Source of the DNA: an uncultured Pseudomonadales bacterium
GTDB taxonomy: Bacteria; Pseudomonadota; Gammaproteobacteria; Pseudomonadales; Azotimanducaceae
Assembly (NCBI GenBank): GCA_958296295.1
Contig: OY282460.1
Span: 1,798,001-1,862,000, forward strand
Direction of reading: 5' to 3'
DNA length: 64,000 nt
A program made the position numbers and the translations under genes. The notes below the pieces were generated by a model. That model saw only the letters and a list, made by a program, of their open reading frames with translations. It was not told the DNA's origin and did not search any database. Of this stretch, positions 9,700-18,899 are shown piece by piece. The first letter of the stretch is position 1; each line of letters starts with the position of its first letter.

Positions 9700-11238
9700 T
9701 CAGCCTTGTCCACCCTCCACCGCGCCGACAGGAAACTCGACTCTCCAGATCTGGCCTTCGTCGGGGGTGAACTGCCCGGTCCGGATGTGAGCGATGGGAT
9801 AGTCGGGGAGCGAACGTTTCGCAATGCACTTGCCGCTATAGGCCAGAGCGACGTTTCCCCCGTAGTGGAAATCCAGATTGTCGAAGCCGTACCGCCGGCG
9901 GCCGGCCGGCAAGTCCTCCACGTCTTCCGGGAAGACGTGCAAAAAGAACCGCGCTTGCACATCCGCTGCGCTGCAAGGCGACTTGAGGTAGGCCACCGTG
10001 TTCTCGCCGGCATAGATGTCGAAGACGGAGCGGGCCGCCGGTTCGCCGGACGCGATGGACTCGTAGTCCGTCAGCCAGGAAGGCGGAGGCGGGGGCGTGG
10101 TCGGGCGCTTTCGCGTCGTGCAGATCGCCTGGTTCCGCTTCAGGTACTCGAGCAGGGCTTCCGCCGCCCATTGATGGCCGGCGGCGTTCCAGTGGCCGTC
10201 GTGCGCCCACGTCACATCCTTCCAGGGCACGGCGCCCTGGCGGCGGACGTAGTCGTTAAAGTCTATGACGGGAATGCCCCGCGGTTCGGCCAGGGCGGCC
10301 ATGCGGTCGAAGGCGAGGTCGCCGCGGGTGCCCATGGTGTGCGTGGACAGGATGACCAATGCGGCGCCGTCGCGGTCTGCACGTTCCCCGAACTGGTCAA
10401 ATGCGAAGGCCGTGAAGTCTAGGGCATCTTCGTAGACAGGTGATAGCGGATCATCGATGTATCCCGGCGTCGTTGAGGCAAAAGCGCGCCTCTTGGCAGC
10501 CAGCCAGTTCGCGAAGGCAGACATGCCGGTCAGGTAGTCCGTGGCGCGCGCATGCCAAGGTGGAGGAGGCGTCGCGGCAATTTGGGACTCCCCGGGCTCC
10601 CCGGGATAGGGCGGTCGCAGCGCCATGGTCCCACCCGCGCCTCGTGTCGCGGAAACAAACTTGTGTCGGTCCGGATCCACGCCTCGGCGCAACCCATCCA
10701 GGATCGGCGAATTATTCACGAAATCGTTTTGAACGAAGACCAGCACCAACAGAGCGGGTCGCAGATATCGTGCGAATTCGTCGTAGTACGCCAGTTGGTT
10801 GATTTGGCCGGTATCGCTGACCCCGAACGCCGAGGTCGTGACGTCCAGAAGGCGTAGCTCCCGGGCAGCGAGTTCCTCCAGCCTAACATGAAATTTGTCG
10901 GCGATGGGAACCTGGAGTGCCTCCACATAGGAATCGCCGATCATGGCGATGTGGCAGCTCGCCGCGGCCCGCTCGAGGCCTGCCGGTTCGCGGTCGGGGA
11001 ACCCCAGGCTGTTCGTGCGAGAGATGGTCCAGAATTCAAGCCCGTTCGTATGGCGCACCTCCGCGCCGGGTGCGAATATCCTCCCCACAGTTGGAAACCA
11101 AGCGTAAGGAATGTCGCTCCCCACGAAGGGCGTCCGCAGCCGGAAGTACGTCTCACCGACGACTCCAATCAGCGCCAAGCCCGCCACGAGAAACAGCGCG
11201 TTCCAGCCGGCCAGGCGCAACGCGGGGCGTCCGTCCAT
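9700..11238 (-). CDS. SGNH hydrolase/acyltransferase-like protein, paralogue 5 (one FDVY/GQF domain)
   Basis: 512 residues, the shortest and most divergent member. Membrane helix at about 8-30; Ser103 in IAMIGDSYV; Asn in VFVQNDF; AHDGHWNAAGH intact. The insert between the Asn block and the DLPPVYEDALDF region of the other copies is shorter here (a segment of about 40 residues is missing). One C-terminal domain, FDIYAGENTVAYLKSPC to HIRTGQFTPDEGQIW. The ATG overlaps the TGA of the carbamoyltransferase fragment upstream (TGATGG), so this is the first SGNH gene of the transcription unit. Confidence 0.85.
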   Translation of the reverse strand: MDGRPALRLAGWNALFLVAGLALIGVVGETYFRLRTPFVGSDIPYAWFPTVGRIFAPGAEVRHTNGLEFWTISRTNSLGFPDREPAGLERAAASCHIAMIGDSYVEALQVPIADKFHVRLEELAARELRLLDVTTSAFGVSDTGQINQLAYYDEFARYLRPALLVLVFVQNDFVNNSPILDGLRRGVDPDRHKFVSATRGAGGTMALRPPYPGEPGESQIAATPPPPWHARATDYLTGMSAFANWLAAKRRAFASTTPGYIDDPLSPVYEDALDFTAFAFDQFGERADRDGAALVILSTHTMGTRGDLAFDRMAALAEPRGIPVIDFNDYVRRQGAVPWKDVTWAHDGHWNAAGHQWAAEALLEYLKRNQAICTTRKRPTTPPPPPSWLTDYESIASGEPAARSVFDIYAGENTVAYLKSPCSAADVQARFFLHVFPEDVEDLPAGRRRYGFDNLDFHYGGNVALAYSGKCIAKRSLPDYPIAHIRTGQFTPDEGQIWRVEFPVGAVEGGQG

Positions 11239-11678
11239 CAATCCGGCTCCAACGACTCCGCGTACTCGCGCTTGAGCGACATGTCCTGCTCGGCCTTGCG
11301 CAAGAAGCAGTTGCCGATGGCGAGGCAGTCGAGGGCCGTGCCCATGAAGCAGCGGAAGGCGTCCGCCGGCGAACAGACGATGGCCTCGCCGCGCACGTTG
11401 AAGCTAGTGTTCACTATCACCGGGCAGCCCGTCCTGGCTTTGGAGGCTTCCAGCAGCACGTGATAGCGGGGGTTGGTTTCGCGATGGACGGTCTGCACGC
11501 GGGCCGAATAGTCCACGTGGGTGACGGCCGGGACGTCCGAGCGCGGCACGTTCAACCGGTCGATGCCGAACAACGCATCCTGCGCTTCGGCTGACGGCTT
11601 GCGCCGCTCGGTTCTTACGTCCGCCGTCGGCTTCCTCCGGAAACATGATTGGCCTAGGTTCCTTCCTGTCTGAATCAT
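11238..11678 (-). pseudogene. Carbamoyltransferase (NodU/CmcH type), 3' fragment
   Basis: Only the C-terminal 110-120 residues of a carbamoyltransferase remain, in good frame: FGIDRLNVPRSDVPAVTHVD, NPRYHVLLEASKARTGCPVI and VNTSFNVRGEAIVCSPADAF, then DCLAIGNCFLRKAEQD. Family members are about 550-600 residues and carry the N-terminal ATPase-like domain, which is absent. The upstream end meets a 21-bp repeat shared with 2192-2212, and the codons before DALFG do not look like the family. Enzymes of this family transfer carbamoyl groups from carbamoyl phosphate to sugar hydroxyls. The fragment sits directly ahead of the SGNH array and overlaps its first start codon. It could be a short expressed protein but is unlikely to be active. 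Confidence 0.75.
11650..11670. repeat. 21-bp direct repeat, copy B (also at 2192-2212)
   Basis: Identical to the copy at the end of SGNH paralogue 1. Its location between two carbamoyltransferase tails suggests that the end of an SGNH gene was once joined here. Confidence 0.7.
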
Positions 11679-11690
11679 ACCTGTTGTCTG

Positions 11691-11806
11691 TCAATTCGGC
11701 TCGAACGAGTCCACGCGCTCGCGCTCGAGCGAGTGGTCCTGGTCCGCCTTGCGCAGGAAGCAGTTGCCGATGGCGAGGCAGTCGAGGTCCGTGCCCGGGA
11801 AACGCC
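11691..11806 (-). pseudogene. Second carbamoyltransferase 3' tail (relic)
   Basis: On the minus strand this reads GTDLDCLAIGNCFLRKADQD, then HSLERERVDSFEPN and stop. It is a clear homologue of the end of the fragment at 11238 (GTALDCLAIGNCFLRKAEQD ... ESLEPD). Nothing of the rest of the gene is found upstream, where an SGNH-type C-terminal domain relic begins instead. Confidence 0.7.
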
Positions 11807-11831
11807 AAGCGGTGTCGAAACCGGGACGCGA

Positions 11832-12215
11832 TCAACGGCCTTGTCCGCCTTCCACCGTGCGGGCGGGGAACTCGGCCAACCGGATCTGGTCGCCTTCGGG
11901 CGTGAACTGCCCGTTCCGGATGCGGGCGATGGGATAGGCGGCGAGCGCCCGCTCCGCGATGCACCGGCCGTCAAAGGCCAAGGTGGCGTGTTCCCCCTAG
12001 CGGAAAATGCATATTGTCGAAGCCGTGCTGCCGGCGGTCGGCCGGCAGATCCTCCAGGTCTTCCGGGACGACATGCAGGAAACTCCGCTTGCACATCCGA
12101 CGCGCGCGCGGACTTGAGGTCGGCGTGGCCACCCGTGTTGTGGATACGGCCGCACATCCGACGCGCGCGCGGACTTGAGGCGGGTCACCATGTTCTCGCC
12201 GGTACTGGAAAGAAG
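11832..12215 (-). pseudogene. Orphan FDVY/GQF domain relic
   Basis: Pieces of the C-terminal domain can be read across frames on the minus strand: GENMVTRLKSARASDV, LPADRRQHGFDNMHF (with substitutions), then GRCIAERALAAYPIARIRNG and QFTPEGDQIRLAEFP, ending in EGGQGR-stop, as in SGNH paralogue 5 (EGGQG-stop). Frameshifts and an internal 61-bp duplication show it is dead. The catalytic SGNH part is missing. Confidence 0.7.
12091..12179. repeat. 28-bp direct repeat pair (12091-12118 and 12152-12179)
   Basis: Two exact copies beginning GCACATCCGACGCGCGCGCG, 61 bases apart, inside the decayed C-terminal domain. With only two copies this is best read as a local tandem duplication, not an array. 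Confidence 0.8.
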
Positions 12216-12371
12216 TTCCGCCGCAAGTCCGTGGACGCTCTAGTCGCGCAGGCGAGCGGCCACACGGCAGCGACAGTCTGTGGCATCGTGTTCGGCCCAG
12301 CTTGGCGGCCAGCGAGGCCGGAAGGGTCGGAGAAGCGAGTGCGAAAGAAGATATCGCCGTGCCGCACCGCC

Positions 12372-13337
12372 ATGGCGGAGCCCTCGGTACACATTGAAGA
12401 GCGCAACGGGAAGCGCCGGGTTCTCGTCTCTGGTGGGACTTTCGTCCCCAGAAGGGAATGGGAGACGGCTTATCCGATCGAACTAGTCGAGCATGTCCTG
12501 CGTGTCACGGGCCCGGTCTGGCTCAACGACGAGATCGCAAGAGATGAGAATCCTTCCGCGTCTCGGAGCTTTATTCGCTGGAACGTCCTGAGCTACGTTG
12601 ATTCCCGAGACTTCGCCGGGCGTCGTCTGCTCGACTTCGGCTCGGGCTGTGGGGCATCGAGCGTGGTGCTCGCGCGGATGCTCCCGAAGACGGAGATAGT
12701 GGGCGTGGAAGTCCGATCCGATGCTGTGACGTTGGCCCGGCACCGAGCAGAGTATTACGGTGTGGGCGACCGCGTTCGGTTCGTGCTGTCTCGGGACGCG
12801 AACAACCTGCCGGCCGGGATCGGTGACTTTGATCACGTCGTGCTCTCGGGTGTGTACGAGCACCTGTTGCCGATCCAACGAAGGCGCCTGCTTTCCCTCA
12901 TCTGGTCGAAACTGAATGCCGGGGGCATACTGTTCATCTTCGAGACGCCTCACCGTTGGTTCCCGATCGAGTCGCACACCACCCTGCTGCCGTTCATCAA
13001 CTACCTGCCCGACCGTGCGGCCCACTACTGCTCCCGGCGCTTCTCGCGCCGAGTGCGTAGCGACTCTTCATGGCCCGACCTCCTGCGGGCGGGCATACGC
13101 GGAGGCACCGCCCGGGAGATCGTCTCGATTCTTGGGGACGGGGAGCTTCTCACGCCTTCTTGGGATGGCGCGACCCGGGACCAGATCGATCTTTGGTATC
13201 AACATGTTCGCGATAAAGGGACGTCTCTACCCAAAGACGTGGCGATGCGTTGCCTCAAAGCGCTCAAAGCAGTGACGGGTATAGCCTTGAGTCCATATCT
13301 GGGCATTGCCGTCCGCCGCCGCTGCTCGAAAAAATAG
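12372..13337 (+). CDS. Class I SAM-dependent methyltransferase
   Basis: 321 residues from the ATG at MAEPSVHIEERNG; the open frame extends further upstream, but into the relic region, with no family-like sequence. The SAM-binding motif I is LLDFGSGCGASSVVLARM (about residue 75-92), followed by the acidic strand end VGVEV, and post-motif DFDHVVLSGVYEHLLP is typical of methyltransferases of this class. The C-terminal part (FETPHRWFPIESHTT, NYLPDRAAHYCSRRF) resembles methyltransferases in polysaccharide and lipid-linked glycan loci. Located 90 bases ahead of a flippase on the same strand. The acceptor is unknown; methylation of a sugar or a glycan end is an inference. Confidence 0.8.
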   Translation: MAEPSVHIEERNGKRRVLVSGGTFVPRREWETAYPIELVEHVLRVTGPVWLNDEIARDENPSASRSFIRWNVLSYVDSRDFAGRRLLDFGSGCGASSVVLARMLPKTEIVGVEVRSDAVTLARHRAEYYGVGDRVRFVLSRDANNLPAGIGDFDHVVLSGVYEHLLPIQRRRLLSLIWSKLNAGGILFIFETPHRWFPIESHTTLLPFINYLPDRAAHYCSRRFSRRVRSDSSWPDLLRAGIRGGTAREIVSILGDGELLTPSWDGATRDQIDLWYQHVRDKGTSLPKDVAMRCLKALKAVTGIALSPYLGIAVRRRCSKK

Positions 13338-13426
13338 CGCATGCCAAAGCACATGCTCAACGTTCGCCGCGCTTGCCGTGGCGCTACCAGCGCGCCCATC
13401 CGGGCCCGCACCTCAAGGCGCGCGCC

Positions 13427-14758
13427 ATGACCCAGGAAGAACCGAACCAGCCGCCCGGTCCGCGCACGACCGGCGGACGGGATGCGGCCATCGTGTTCGC
13501 GACCCAGATTGGTGTTGTGGTCTTCGGTTTGGCCATCCAGAGTCTCCTAGCCTACGCGCTGTTGCCAGAAGGACGCGGCAGCTTTGCCGTTTGCGCCGGG
13601 TTCGCAGCTGTTCTCGCCGTGGTCTTCTCGCCAGGGGCCCAACAGGGCGCGCAATATTTCGTCATGACGAAGCAGGCGACCGTTTCGGAAGGCGTCAACG
13701 TCGCGTTGGCGATATGCCTGGTCGCCGGGGCCTTGGGGTTCGCATTGACGGTGCCATTCCTGCACAGCGACATCGGATTCTTTCGCAAGGCGGAAACGAG
13801 CGCGTTCTACTTGGCGCTTGCCTTGGTGCCTGTCATGGCGTTTTCGGGCAGCATGATGTATCAACTCGCCGGGTTGCGCCGATTTGGACATCTCGCGGCG
13901 TGCTCCTTGGTGCATGTCGGGGTGGACATCCTCACTCTGCTGGGCCTCGCGTGGGTCGATCGGATCACGGTGGACGGCGCCGTCGCGGCGGCCATTGGTG
14001 GGCATAGTTGCAAGGTGGTCCTGTGTGCGTGGTACCTGCGCCGGCACCACGGCCTGGTTCCGACCAATCCGCTGCGCGCGCCCTTCGCGCGAGTCGTTGG
14101 CTACGGTCTGCGATTCCATCCTGCGGGCATAGGCGGCGTGCTGGAAACGACCGCCGGAGTTCTCGTTCTGGGGCTGTTCGCGAGCGCGGCGGAAATCGGC
14201 CTGTTCGCAACCGCAAGCGCGCTCATGTTCGGGCTGCGCATGATCTCCGACGCGGTAGGCAACGCGCTGCTGCCCCGTATCGCAGGTAGCGGCCGGCCGG
14301 AATTGACGACGCTCTGTCTGCGTGTCGTGTGGTGCGGCACTTTGGCCGCGACTCTTGCCATGCTGCTGATCAGCACGCCGCTGGTTCGGATCCTCTTCTC
14401 GGATGCCTTCCTGCCGGCGGTACCGCTACTGTGGGTCACGGCACCGGGTGTGCTCGCCTATGCCTGCGCCGGCATACTCGGAACCTATTTCAAAGGCATC
14501 GGCCGGCCGGGCATCTTTTCTTGGGCGGTTTCCTTGGGGCTGGCCGTGTATCTGATCGCGATTCCCACGCTCTATCCCGCGTTGGGCGTCTCGGCCGCGG
14601 CTTGGGGGTTGAGCTTGGGGATGATCTGCCGACTCGTCGTTCTCGCGGTGGCGTTCGCAAGGGCCACACGAATGCGCTGGCTCTCGATCTGGCTGCCACG
14701 ACTTGCCGATGCGGCCGCCTTCTGGCGCACATTCCGCGCTTCGTTCGGCCGTGCGTGA
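13427..14758 (+). CDS. Wzx-type oligosaccharide flippase (MOP/MVF superfamily)
   Basis: 443 residues beginning MTQEEPNQPPGPR. About 12 hydrophobic segments with the usual layout of polysaccharide flippases: an early GRGSFAVCAGFAAVL segment, a central GLRFHPAGIGGVLETTAGVL segment and a late GIGRPGIFSWAV segment. Such proteins move lipid-linked repeat units across the inner membrane. The start follows the methyltransferase stop by 89 bases; an upstream extension of the frame overlaps that gene and is less plausible. A second, distantly related flippase (33092) and a decayed third one (44731) are in the window. Confidence 0.85.
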   Translation: MTQEEPNQPPGPRTTGGRDAAIVFATQIGVVVFGLAIQSLLAYALLPEGRGSFAVCAGFAAVLAVVFSPGAQQGAQYFVMTKQATVSEGVNVALAICLVAGALGFALTVPFLHSDIGFFRKAETSAFYLALALVPVMAFSGSMMYQLAGLRRFGHLAACSLVHVGVDILTLLGLAWVDRITVDGAVAAAIGGHSCKVVLCAWYLRRHHGLVPTNPLRAPFARVVGYGLRFHPAGIGGVLETTAGVLVLGLFASAAEIGLFATASALMFGLRMISDAVGNALLPRIAGSGRPELTTLCLRVVWCGTLAATLAMLLISTPLVRILFSDAFLPAVPLLWVTAPGVLAYACAGILGTYFKGIGRPGIFSWAVSLGLAVYLIAIPTLYPALGVSAAAWGLSLGMICRLVVLAVAFARATRMRWLSIWLPRLADAAAFWRTFRASFGRA

Positions 14759-14799
14759 CCTTGTGGGCAATCCGGGGAACATGCCCGCCGACGACCGTG

Positions 14800-14850
14800 C
14801 ATAATTGAACGCAAGCGCTTCTTCAACACTGAAAGGCCGATTGATGCGGC
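14800..14850 (+). pseudogene. Relic of the 5' end of the AAA-nuclease gene (51 bases)
   Basis: The stretch GTGCATAAT followed by codons for RFFNTERP matches the promoter and first codons of the intact gene at 31442 (GTGCCATAAT, then RRFFNTEGP). Homology stops after about 50 bases. Part of a set of three such 5' ends in the window. Confidence 0.55.
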
Positions 14851-14920
14851 TCGCATGGGGCGTCGTGGCGCCTGGCGTGTGCGCCGTCATTGGTCCATTT
14901 TTCAAGACGTGGTAGTCCCC

Positions 14921-15643
14921 ATGCCGTTGATGCTGGACAAGATACTCACACTGTTCGCGATGCCGATCGGCGTTGCCGCGATCGCGGGAGTGTTCGCTAT
15001 GGCGGCGCTCGCCCGGGGCCGGCCGCGTGTCGCGTTCGGGTTGATCGCGTTCTCGACGGTCTGGCTGTGGGGCTGGTCGACGCCGTTCGTCGCGCATCAC
15101 GTCAACGGCCCCCTCGTGGAGCGATTTCCGCCCCGGTCGGCCGCCCAGTTGCCTGCCGCTGACGCGATCGTATTGCTCGGCGGCCCGGACCACGACCGGG
15201 TCTGGCGGGCCGCACGGCTCTACCGCGCCGGCAAGGCCCCGTTTGTCATCGTGACTGGCGGTCTCGTGTGGCCGGGCGCCGCCCCGTCGAACGCAGCGGT
15301 CATGCGGATCCAGCTCCGTGCGCTGGGTGTCCCCGACGACGCCATCATCATCGAGAACCACAGCCGCAACACCAGACAGAATGCCCTGTTCGTTGCAGAG
15401 CTTGCTGCCCCCCTGGGGATCGAGCAGGTGTTGCTGGTCACTTCGCCGTATCACATGCCGCGCGCCGCGGCCGCCTTCGGCAGCACGGCGCTGCAGGTGA
15501 TCCACGCCGCACCTTCGCGGCCAATCCGACCGCTTCCCTGGATTCTCCAAGTCCTTCCGTCCACCCCTGCGCTGCGTAGGAGTACCGCGGCGCTACGGGA
15601 ATACCTGGGTCTGGTGGTCTATCGCGTGCGCGGCTGGGTGTGA
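14921..15643 (+). CDS. DUF218/YdcF/ElyC-like membrane protein
   Basis: 240 residues from MPLMLDKILTLFAMPIG. Two N-terminal membrane helices (about 1-60) are followed by a DUF218 domain: AADAIVLLGG, RVWRAARLYRAGKAPFVIVT, GVPDDAIIIENHSRNTRQNA and LLVTSPYHMPRA, the usual signature strings. ElyC/YdcF proteins are inner-membrane proteins linked to envelope and undecaprenyl-phosphate metabolism; the exact reaction is not established. The frame is open for another 22 codons upstream but this runs into the AAA-gene relic. It fits the envelope-glycan context. Confidence 0.8.
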   Translation: MPLMLDKILTLFAMPIGVAAIAGVFAMAALARGRPRVAFGLIAFSTVWLWGWSTPFVAHHVNGPLVERFPPRSAAQLPAADAIVLLGGPDHDRVWRAARLYRAGKAPFVIVTGGLVWPGAAPSNAAVMRIQLRALGVPDDAIIIENHSRNTRQNALFVAELAAPLGIEQVLLVTSPYHMPRAAAAFGSTALQVIHAAPSRPIRPLPWILQVLPSTPALRRSTAALREYLGLVVYRVRGWV

Positions 15644-15676
15644 CCGTGCTCGAAGTGTTGCCGGAGGGCGAGAAGC

Positions 15677-15735
15677 GGGCTGCTGGCCTTCGTGCTTCCG
15701 CGGTATTCGCCGCGCTCGCCGCGGTAACGAGGTAG
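15677..15735 (+). pseudogene. Short relic of the polytopic glycosyltransferase gene found at 37166
   Basis: Codons reading SAVFAALAAVTR then stop match SAVFAALAALTRYMG in the protein encoded at 37166-38815, and the DNA is similar over roughly 50 bases. Nothing else of that gene is seen here. Confidence 0.4.
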
Positions 15736-15747
15736 CCCTCGCAGCCG

Positions 15748-16737
15748 CTACTGGACTGCTCGCGCACTGGCGGGGATGGGAGGGATACGCTTCGATTGCA
15801 GCAGACGATCGAAGAAACGGATCGTTTTCTGGATTCCCGTTTCGAAGGACGTGGAAGGTGCCCAGCCGAGAATGTCCCCGGCCCTCGTAATGTCGGGCTG
15901 CCGGCGCATCGGGTCGTCTATCGGCAACTCCTTGTGGATGATTCTCGATTTCGAGCCGGTTAGACGAATGATCATGCTTGCGAGCTCCCCAATAGTGACC
16001 TCCCGCGTATTGCCAATGTTGATCGGCCCGGTGATTTCGTGGGGTGTGTTCATCAACTTCACCAAGCCATCAATCGTGTCGTCCACATAGCAAAAGGAAC
16101 GAGTTTGATCGCCATTGCCGTAGACTGTGAGTGGCTCACCGCGCAAGGCATGCACGACGAAGGTGGAAACGACGCGGCCATCGCCAATGGACATGCGTGG
16201 GCCGTAGGTGTTGAATATCCGCGCGATCTTGATGGGCATACCGTGCTGGCGCCGATAGTCGAAGAACAACGTCTCGGCGCAACGCTTGCCCTCGTCGTAG
16301 CATGCGCGCGGCCCGATTGGATTGACGTTGCCCCAATAGTCCTCCGTTTGTGGATGCGCTTGGGGATCGCCGTACACCTCGCTGGTGGATGCTTGGAGAA
16401 TCGGCGCTCGCACCCGCTTTGCGAGACCCAGCATATTGAGTGCGCCATGCACGCTGACCTTGGTGGTCTGCACGGGATCGAATTGATAATGAATCGGCGA
16501 GGCCGGACAGGCCAAATTGTAAACCTGGTCCACCTCGACGTAGAGCGGAAACGTGATGTCGTGTCTAAGGGCCTCGAAACGCGGATTCGACAACATGGGC
16601 CCGATGTTGTCGCGTGACCCTGTGAAGTAATTGTCGACGCAGAGGACTGCGCAACCCTCCCTAAGCAGCCGTTCGCATAGATGTGAGCCTAGGAATCCCG
16701 CTCCTCCGGTTACCAACACTCGGTTGGTGCGATTCAT
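15748..16737 (-). CDS. uxs: UDP-glucuronate decarboxylase (UDP-xylose synthase), extended SDR family
   Basis: 329 residues from [22 protein letters not shown]-binding Rossmann motif GGAGFLGSH near the N-terminus; catalytic Ser/Thr in STSEVYGDP and Tyr-Lys pair in ACYDEGKR; also [20 protein letters not shown] and [14 protein letters not shown], strings typical of Uxs. The enzyme oxidises and decarboxylates UDP-glucuronate to UDP-xylose in the cytoplasm. It lies 229 bases downstream of ugd on the same strand, so both steps from UDP-glucose to UDP-xylose are encoded together. Confidence 0.92.
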   Translation of the reverse strand: MNRTNRVLVTGGAGFLGSHLCERLLREGCAVLCVDNYFTGSRDNIGPMLSNPRFEALRHDITFPLYVEVDQVYNLACPASPIHYQFDPVQTTKVSVHGALNMLGLAKRVRAPILQASTSEVYGDPQAHPQTEDYWGNVNPIGPRACYDEGKRCAETLFFDYRRQHGMPIKIARIFNTYGPRMSIGDGRVVSTFVVHALRGEPLTVYGNGDQTRSFCYVDDTIDGLVKLMNTPHEITGPINIGNTREVTIGELASMIIRLTGSKSRIIHKELPIDDPMRRQPDITRAGDILGWAPSTSFETGIQKTIRFFDRLLQSKRIPPIPASARAVQ

Positions 16738-16966
16738 GGCGTCTCCTGCGCCTGCCAGCTCATCCCGCATCCCTGTGCTCTCCCTCGCCCAACTCTAGTC
16801 CGGAGTAACGTGACTTGGCGCAGCCGCCAAGCGGTCTTCTCTGATTACCGTCTTCGCCACAGTCAATGACCCGTGCCGCATTGTGCCGCCCTTGAGGGGG
16901 GGTGTCAAAGAGCGCGGAGAGCGTGAATTCGTTCAATGCAAGAGCGCCGGTGCTGCGCAAGGTGGC

Positions 16967-18310
16967 TCAACCATGCCCAGCCGCGACGTTGCCGCGGCCG
17001 ATGCCTATGTGAACAATGCCCTGTTCCGCCATTATGGCCGGGTCGTAAAGATTGCGGCCATCAAAGACCACCGGTTGTTTGAGGACTTGGCGCAGGGTGT
17101 CGAAATCCAAGCTGCGGAACTCATGCCACTCCGTCGCGACCAGCAGGGCGTCGGCACCGACGAGGGCGTCGTCGCGGCGCGAGCACAGCACTAGGTCTTG
17201 GCGGTCACCGTACAGCCGCTTGGCTTCGCGCATGGCTTGCGGGTCGTAGGCCCGCACGGCTCCTCCAGCACGCCACACGGCCTCCATCAACGTGCGGCTC
17301 GGCGCTTCGCGCATGTCGTCGGTTTCGGGTTTGAAGGCGAGCCCCCACAATGCCAGGGTGCGGCCGCGGAAGGAGCCGCCGAAGTAGCCAAGCAGTTTGC
17401 CTGCCAACACTTGTTTCTGACGCTCGTTCACGGCCTCCACGCCGCGCACGAGCTCGGCGTCGTAGCCGACCTTGGCGGCCATGTTTGCGAGTGCGCGCAT
17501 GTCCTTCGGGAAGCACGAGCCGCCGTAGCCGCAGCCTGGGTAGATGAAATTGTAGCCGATGCGCGGATCCGCGCCGATGCCGCGCCGCACCGCTTCGATA
17601 TCCACACCCACGCGATCGGCCAGATTGGCCAATTCGTTCATCAAGCTGATCTTGGTGGCCAGCATGGCGTTGGCGGCGTATTTGGTCATCTCGGCCGAAC
17701 GCACATCCATGTGCAGCACCTTGTCGTGATTGCGGTTGAAGGGCCGGTATAAACGATCGAGTACTTGCGCGACCTTGGCGTCGTCGCTGCCAATAATGAT
17801 GCGGTCCGGTTTCATGAAGTCCGCGACGGCCGCGCCCTCCTTGAGAAACTCCGGGTTGGAAACGACCGCGAAGCGGATGTCGGCCTTGCGCCGAGCCAGC
17901 GCGGCCGCGATGGTCTCCCTGACGCGATCCGCGGTGCCTACGGGCACCGTGGACTTGTCGACGACGATGGTCCAACGTGCCAAGTGTTCGCCAATCGTTT
18001 CCGCGGCATCGAGCACATGACGGAGGTCGGCGGCACCGTCCTCGTCCGATGGCGTGCCGACGGCGATGAACACCACCTCGCCTCGGCCCAATGCGGACTT
18101 GGCGTCGACCGTAAACGCTAGCCGTCCAGCGTCCTGATTCGTGCGCAACAGCATCTCGAGACTTGGCTCGAAGATCGGCATCTCGCCGGCCTGCAAGCGC
18201 TCGACCTTGGCCTCGTCCACGTCCACGCACACGACATGGTTGCCCATTTCGGCGAAGCAGGCGCCGGTGACGAGACCCACATAACCGGAACCGAAGATCG
18301 TGATGTCCAT
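16967..18310 (-). CDS. ugd: UDP-glucose 6-dehydrogenase
   Basis: 447 residues, normal family length. N-terminal NAD motif [36 protein letters not shown], and the catalytic cysteine in [10 protein letters not shown]; the C-terminal UDP-binding domain includes [16 protein letters not shown]. It converts UDP-glucose to UDP-glucuronate with two NAD. The product feeds Uxs, encoded just downstream, and possibly uronate-containing surface glycan. Confidence 0.95.
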   Translation of the reverse strand: MDITIFGSGYVGLVTGACFAEMGNHVVCVDVDEAKVERLQAGEMPIFEPSLEMLLRTNQDAGRLAFTVDAKSALGRGEVVFIAVGTPSDEDGAADLRHVLDAAETIGEHLARWTIVVDKSTVPVGTADRVRETIAAALARRKADIRFAVVSNPEFLKEGAAVADFMKPDRIIIGSDDAKVAQVLDRLYRPFNRNHDKVLHMDVRSAEMTKYAANAMLATKISLMNELANLADRVGVDIEAVRRGIGADPRIGYNFIYPGCGYGGSCFPKDMRALANMAAKVGYDAELVRGVEAVNERQKQVLAGKLLGYFGGSFRGRTLALWGLAFKPETDDMREAPSRTLMEAVWRAGGAVRAYDPQAMREAKRLYGDRQDLVLCSRRDDALVGADALLVATEWHEFRSLDFDTLRQVLKQPVVFDGRNLYDPAIMAEQGIVHIGIGRGNVAAGHG

Positions 18311-18339
18311 GCTTCGCGTAACTCCAGTCTCCGCGCCGC

Positions 18340-18768
18340 CTAGTCCGACGACGCGGCGACGGACTCGCAGTTGATTGAGTAAACGCGGCGGCGCTTAGTA
18401 GACGACAATCTGAACGGGACACATTCTTCGGCGAAATAGTGATGGGTAACGAATAGAACATACGCTCCCGCAGTCTCGTCAGAAGAACGCTCCGGAAGAT
18501 TTTCCAGAAGAATGTCGGCAATTCCGTCGAAGCTCTCGAGTTGCACGGACTCGCTCTTGAGCGCGTACAGGTGAGTGGTGAGAGTGGCGGGAGCGGTTTC
18601 GGTGCGGGCGGGAGCTCCATGTAGGGCGGGGGCGGTAGGCCGCAATGCGCGAGGCATTCGCCGACGGGACGCGGCGTTGCGGCGTGTTGAACTGGCGCGT
18701 CTTCGTACCCGGTCGGCACGCGAGCGCGGTTTCCCCGCGGCGCCCCCGTAGATGTCGATACCGTTCAA
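18340..18768 (-). CDS. Hypothetical protein, doubtful
   Basis: An open frame of 142 codons just upstream of ugd. The first half is Arg/Ala/Pro-rich and looks like non-coding GC-rich translation; the second half ([39 protein letters not shown]) has a more protein-like composition. I do not recognise it and found no relative in the window. It may be the 3' end of a degraded gene, in a region rich in relics. Confidence 0.3.
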   Translation of the reverse strand: MNGIDIYGGAAGKPRSRADRVRRRASSTRRNAASRRRMPRALRPTAPALHGAPARTETAPATLTTHLYALKSESVQLESFDGIADILLENLPERSSDETAGAYVLFVTHHYFAEECVPFRLSSTKRRRVYSINCESVAASSD

Positions 18769-18899
18769 GCTGTGTCTCGTCCTTGCAGAGATTGTCGACC
18801 GCAGGCCACTGGCGGTGGCACATACGCACCGGTACCGATGCGGTCATCATACTCAAGGAGAGCCGCCGCCGCTACGGGCCCGTGGCGGTCGTTCGAAGA

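Noticed and set aside
12091..12179. CRISPR-like repeat-spacer-repeat
   Set aside because: Only two copies, within decayed coding sequence; no further repeats or cas genes.
16814..16831. Hairpin CTTGGCG-CAGC-CGCCAAG between ugd and uxs as a terminator
   Set aside because: Short stem with no T-run on either side and the two genes probably belong together; not enough to call.
18340..18768. Antitoxin or regulator role for the doubtful minus-strand ORF
   Set aside because: No motif or partner gene; half of it looks non-coding.
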